From Rhodospirillaceae bacterium (GTDB lineage: Bacteria > Pseudomonadota > Alphaproteobacteria > Dongiales > Dongiaceae), in the NCBI GenBank assembly GCA_008012315.1, contig SSEL01000039.1, forward strand, positions 1-43,167: a stretch of DNA of 43,167 nucleotides. Reading direction: 5' to 3'. Both the position numbers and the translations under genes were made by a program. The notes below the pieces were generated by a model. The model saw only the letters and a program-made list of their open reading frames with translations. It made no database searches and was not told the origin of the DNA. Of this stretch, positions 41,822 to 43,167 are shown piece after piece (the stretch's first letter is position 1; each line of letters begins with the position of its first letter).

Positions 41822-43167
41822 GCGAGGAAATCGACGTCAGCGCCGTCGTAAGCTTGATCGATCGTGTGATCGCGCCCATTGATCGGATCATGAAGCGGAT
41901 CGATCGTGTGACGGAGCCGGTAAAGCGCGTCAACCGAGCAATGGAACGCATTGGTACTGCAGCTGGCTTCCCTAAGATCATGGCCGGGTTCAATGGTGTC
42001 AGCACCTCCGTGCTCCGCCTCGGCGGCACTATCGGCAATCTGCTTGGCCCGTTGACCGCGATCGGCAGCGGGTTGACCTTGGCTGGGCTCGGTAAGACGA
42101 TTTCGGATTTCGCCGAATATGGTGGTCACGTCGACGACCTGTCGACGCGCCTCGGGGTTTCGGCCAAGGCGGTCCAGGAGTGGACGCATTGGGCCAAACT
42201 GGGCGGCATCGAGCAGGATGCTTTGGAATCCAGTGTCGGCCGCCTCAACCGCAATCTGGCGGACTTGGCGAACGGCAAGAACAAAGATCTGCCGGTGCTG
42301 TTTCGCAAACTCGGCATCAGTACCAAGGACGCGAACGGACATTTTCGCAACGCAGAATCGCTGATGCCGGATCTGGCTGATGCGATCCAGCGCATCCATG
42401 ACCCGATTGCCCGCACGGCCGTTGCCACGGCGCTGTTCGGCAAGACCGGTGCGGATTTGCTTCCCGCTCTTAAGGACGGAGCCGAAGGGCTCAGAGCGGC
42501 GGGCGAGGAGGCACGAAAGCTCGGCGAGGTCCTGGATGATGACGCGATTGGCAACGCAGCATCGTTCGGCGATGACATGGATCGTCTCGCCGGCGCAGCT
42601 CGCGGACTGGGCTTTAACATCGCATCCAAGCTGCTGCCGTCTCTGTTGCCGTTGATTGAGCGGCTGACGAAATGGATCACGGCAAATCGCGAACTGATTT
42701 CGGCTCGCATCAGCGACGTCGTATCGAAGTTTGTGGCGGCTCTGGAGCGGATCGATTGGGATGTGGTGGGACGCGGTCTCGCCGATTTCGCGTCCGGGAT
42801 CAGCCGCGTGGTTGATTTTGTCGGTGGCTGGCAAAACGCCCTGATTGGCGTCGTGCTTTTCATGAATCGCGATCTGATCGGGTCGATATTCGGCGTCGGC
42901 AGTGCGATCGTGAAGTTGGGTGCGCTGCTTCTGGCCAATCCGGTCGTGGCGGCTATCGGCGTTGCCGTCGCGGCGATCGCCGGCCTTGTCTACGTCATCT
43001 ACAAAAACTGGGACAACATCGCCAATTGGTTCCAGGCGAAGCTGGACGCGGTGAAGGCTGCCTTCGACAAGGGTTTCCTGAGTGGCATTCTGACACTTCT
43101 TGAGCAGTTCAATCCGACCCGGCTCTTTGCCGAGGCGATCAATGGCCTCGTCAACTACCTCTTTGGC
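41818..43167 (+). CDS. Tail tape measure protein, N-terminal 450 residues (3' end outside window)
   Basis: Open to the right edge. After a short N-terminal helical repeat (DRVIAPIDRIMKRIDRVTEP) come the tape-measure core motifs: AEYGGHVDDLSTRLGVSAKA with VQEWTHWAKLGG, and a FGKTGADLLPALKDGAEGLR region. Hydrophobic helices follow at about 338-352 and 380-400 (ALLLANPVVAAIGVAVAAIA). It sets tail length and is ejected with DNA. Full proteins are usually 600-1000 residues or more. Confidence 0.93.
   Translation, partial: MSEEIDVSAVVSLIDRVIAPIDRIMKRIDRVTEPVKRVNRAMERIGTAAGFPKIMAGFNGVSTSVLRLGGTIGNLLGPLTAIGSGLTLAGLGKTISDFAEYGGHVDDLSTRLGVSAKAVQEWTHWAKLGGIEQDALESSVGRLNRNLADLANGKNKDLPVLFRKLGISTKDANGHFRNAESLMPDLADAIQRIHDPIARTAVATALFGKTGADLLPALKDGAEGLRAAGEEARKLGEVLDDDAIGNAASFGDDMDRLAGAARGLGFNIASKLLPSLLPLIERLTKWITANRELISARISDVVSKFVAALERIDWDVVGRGLADFASGISRVVDFVGGWQNALIGVVLFMNRDLIGSIFGVGSAIVKLGALLLANPVVAAIGVAVAAIAGLVYVIYKNWDNIANWFQAKLDAVKAAFDKGFLSGILTLLEQFNPTRLFAEAINGLVNYLFG

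Noticed and set aside
41285..42285. TTGGCGAACGGCAA at two places in the tail genes as palindrome copies.
   Set aside because: Only the left half-site matches; the right half is absent in both.

Overview
The window comes from a GC-rich alphaproteobacterium. The evidence is the host gene set (TsaD, HemC, a HemD-Mic60 fusion, HemY, a dCache chemoreceptor) and alphaproteobacterial families inside the phage (GapR, DUF6456). The layout resembles Rhodospirillales, but the genus cannot be read from sequence alone. About 11 kb of chromosome is followed by at least 32 kb of an integrated tailed phage whose right end lies outside the window.

Chromosome, 1-11053. A truncated acetyl-CoA synthetase gene runs leftward off the window. 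A chemoreceptor and a flavodoxin-fold quinone reductase run rightward. A leftward set tsaD-yciI-EVE faces a rightward heme/membrane set hemC-hemD/mic60-hemY, which ends at tRNA-Thr(CGT). The prophage begins at this tRNA: a large serine recombinase on the minus strand has its last twelve codons inside the tRNA gene.

Phage early left operon (minus strand, about 19.1 to 11.0 kb). It is read from a promoter whose -35 and -10 are each covered by a 17-bp operator palindrome. It encodes two small unknown proteins, a ParB-family protein with an extra N-terminal HTH, small zinc-finger and helical proteins, an apparently frameshifted gene, a complete beta sliding clamp (DnaN), a small P-loop protein, a YfbR/DatZ-like HD hydrolase, a MazG-like pyrophosphohydrolase, SSB and the integrase.

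Switch and early right region (about 19.2 to 28.2 kb). Two rightward cargo genes (one secreted) lie between the left promoter and a LexA/CI-type repressor. A Cro-like gene with a TTG start diverges from the repressor. Then come small regulators, GapR, a CHC2/Toprim primase-like protein, a minus-strand membrane protein, an adenine-methyltransferase-like protein and a P4-type SF3 primase-helicase. The helicase is followed at once by a 230-bp cluster of AACTGTCC/GGACAGTT repeats that looks like a replication origin. A DUF6456 protein and an AT-richer lipoprotein gene follow.

Late region (29.7 kb to the end, plus strand). A promoter and then a hairpin terminator precede a lambda-type head module: Nu1-like and GpA-like terminase, gpW, portal, S49 protease, scaffold, decoration protein and major capsid. 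This joins a Mu-type contractile tail module: DUF2635, sheath, tube, tail chaperone with a -1 slippery site, and tape measure. The virion is therefore predicted to be a myovirus. Lysis, baseplate and fibre genes would lie beyond the window.

The most striking unexplained signal is a 15-bp palindrome, GCGAACGNCGTTCGC. It occurs five times perfectly and three times with one mismatch between 12.7 and 37.7 kb. One copy lies directly before the ParB gene, and none was found in the flanking chromosome. It may be a dispersed centromere-like or regulatory site set for the phage ParB-HTH protein.
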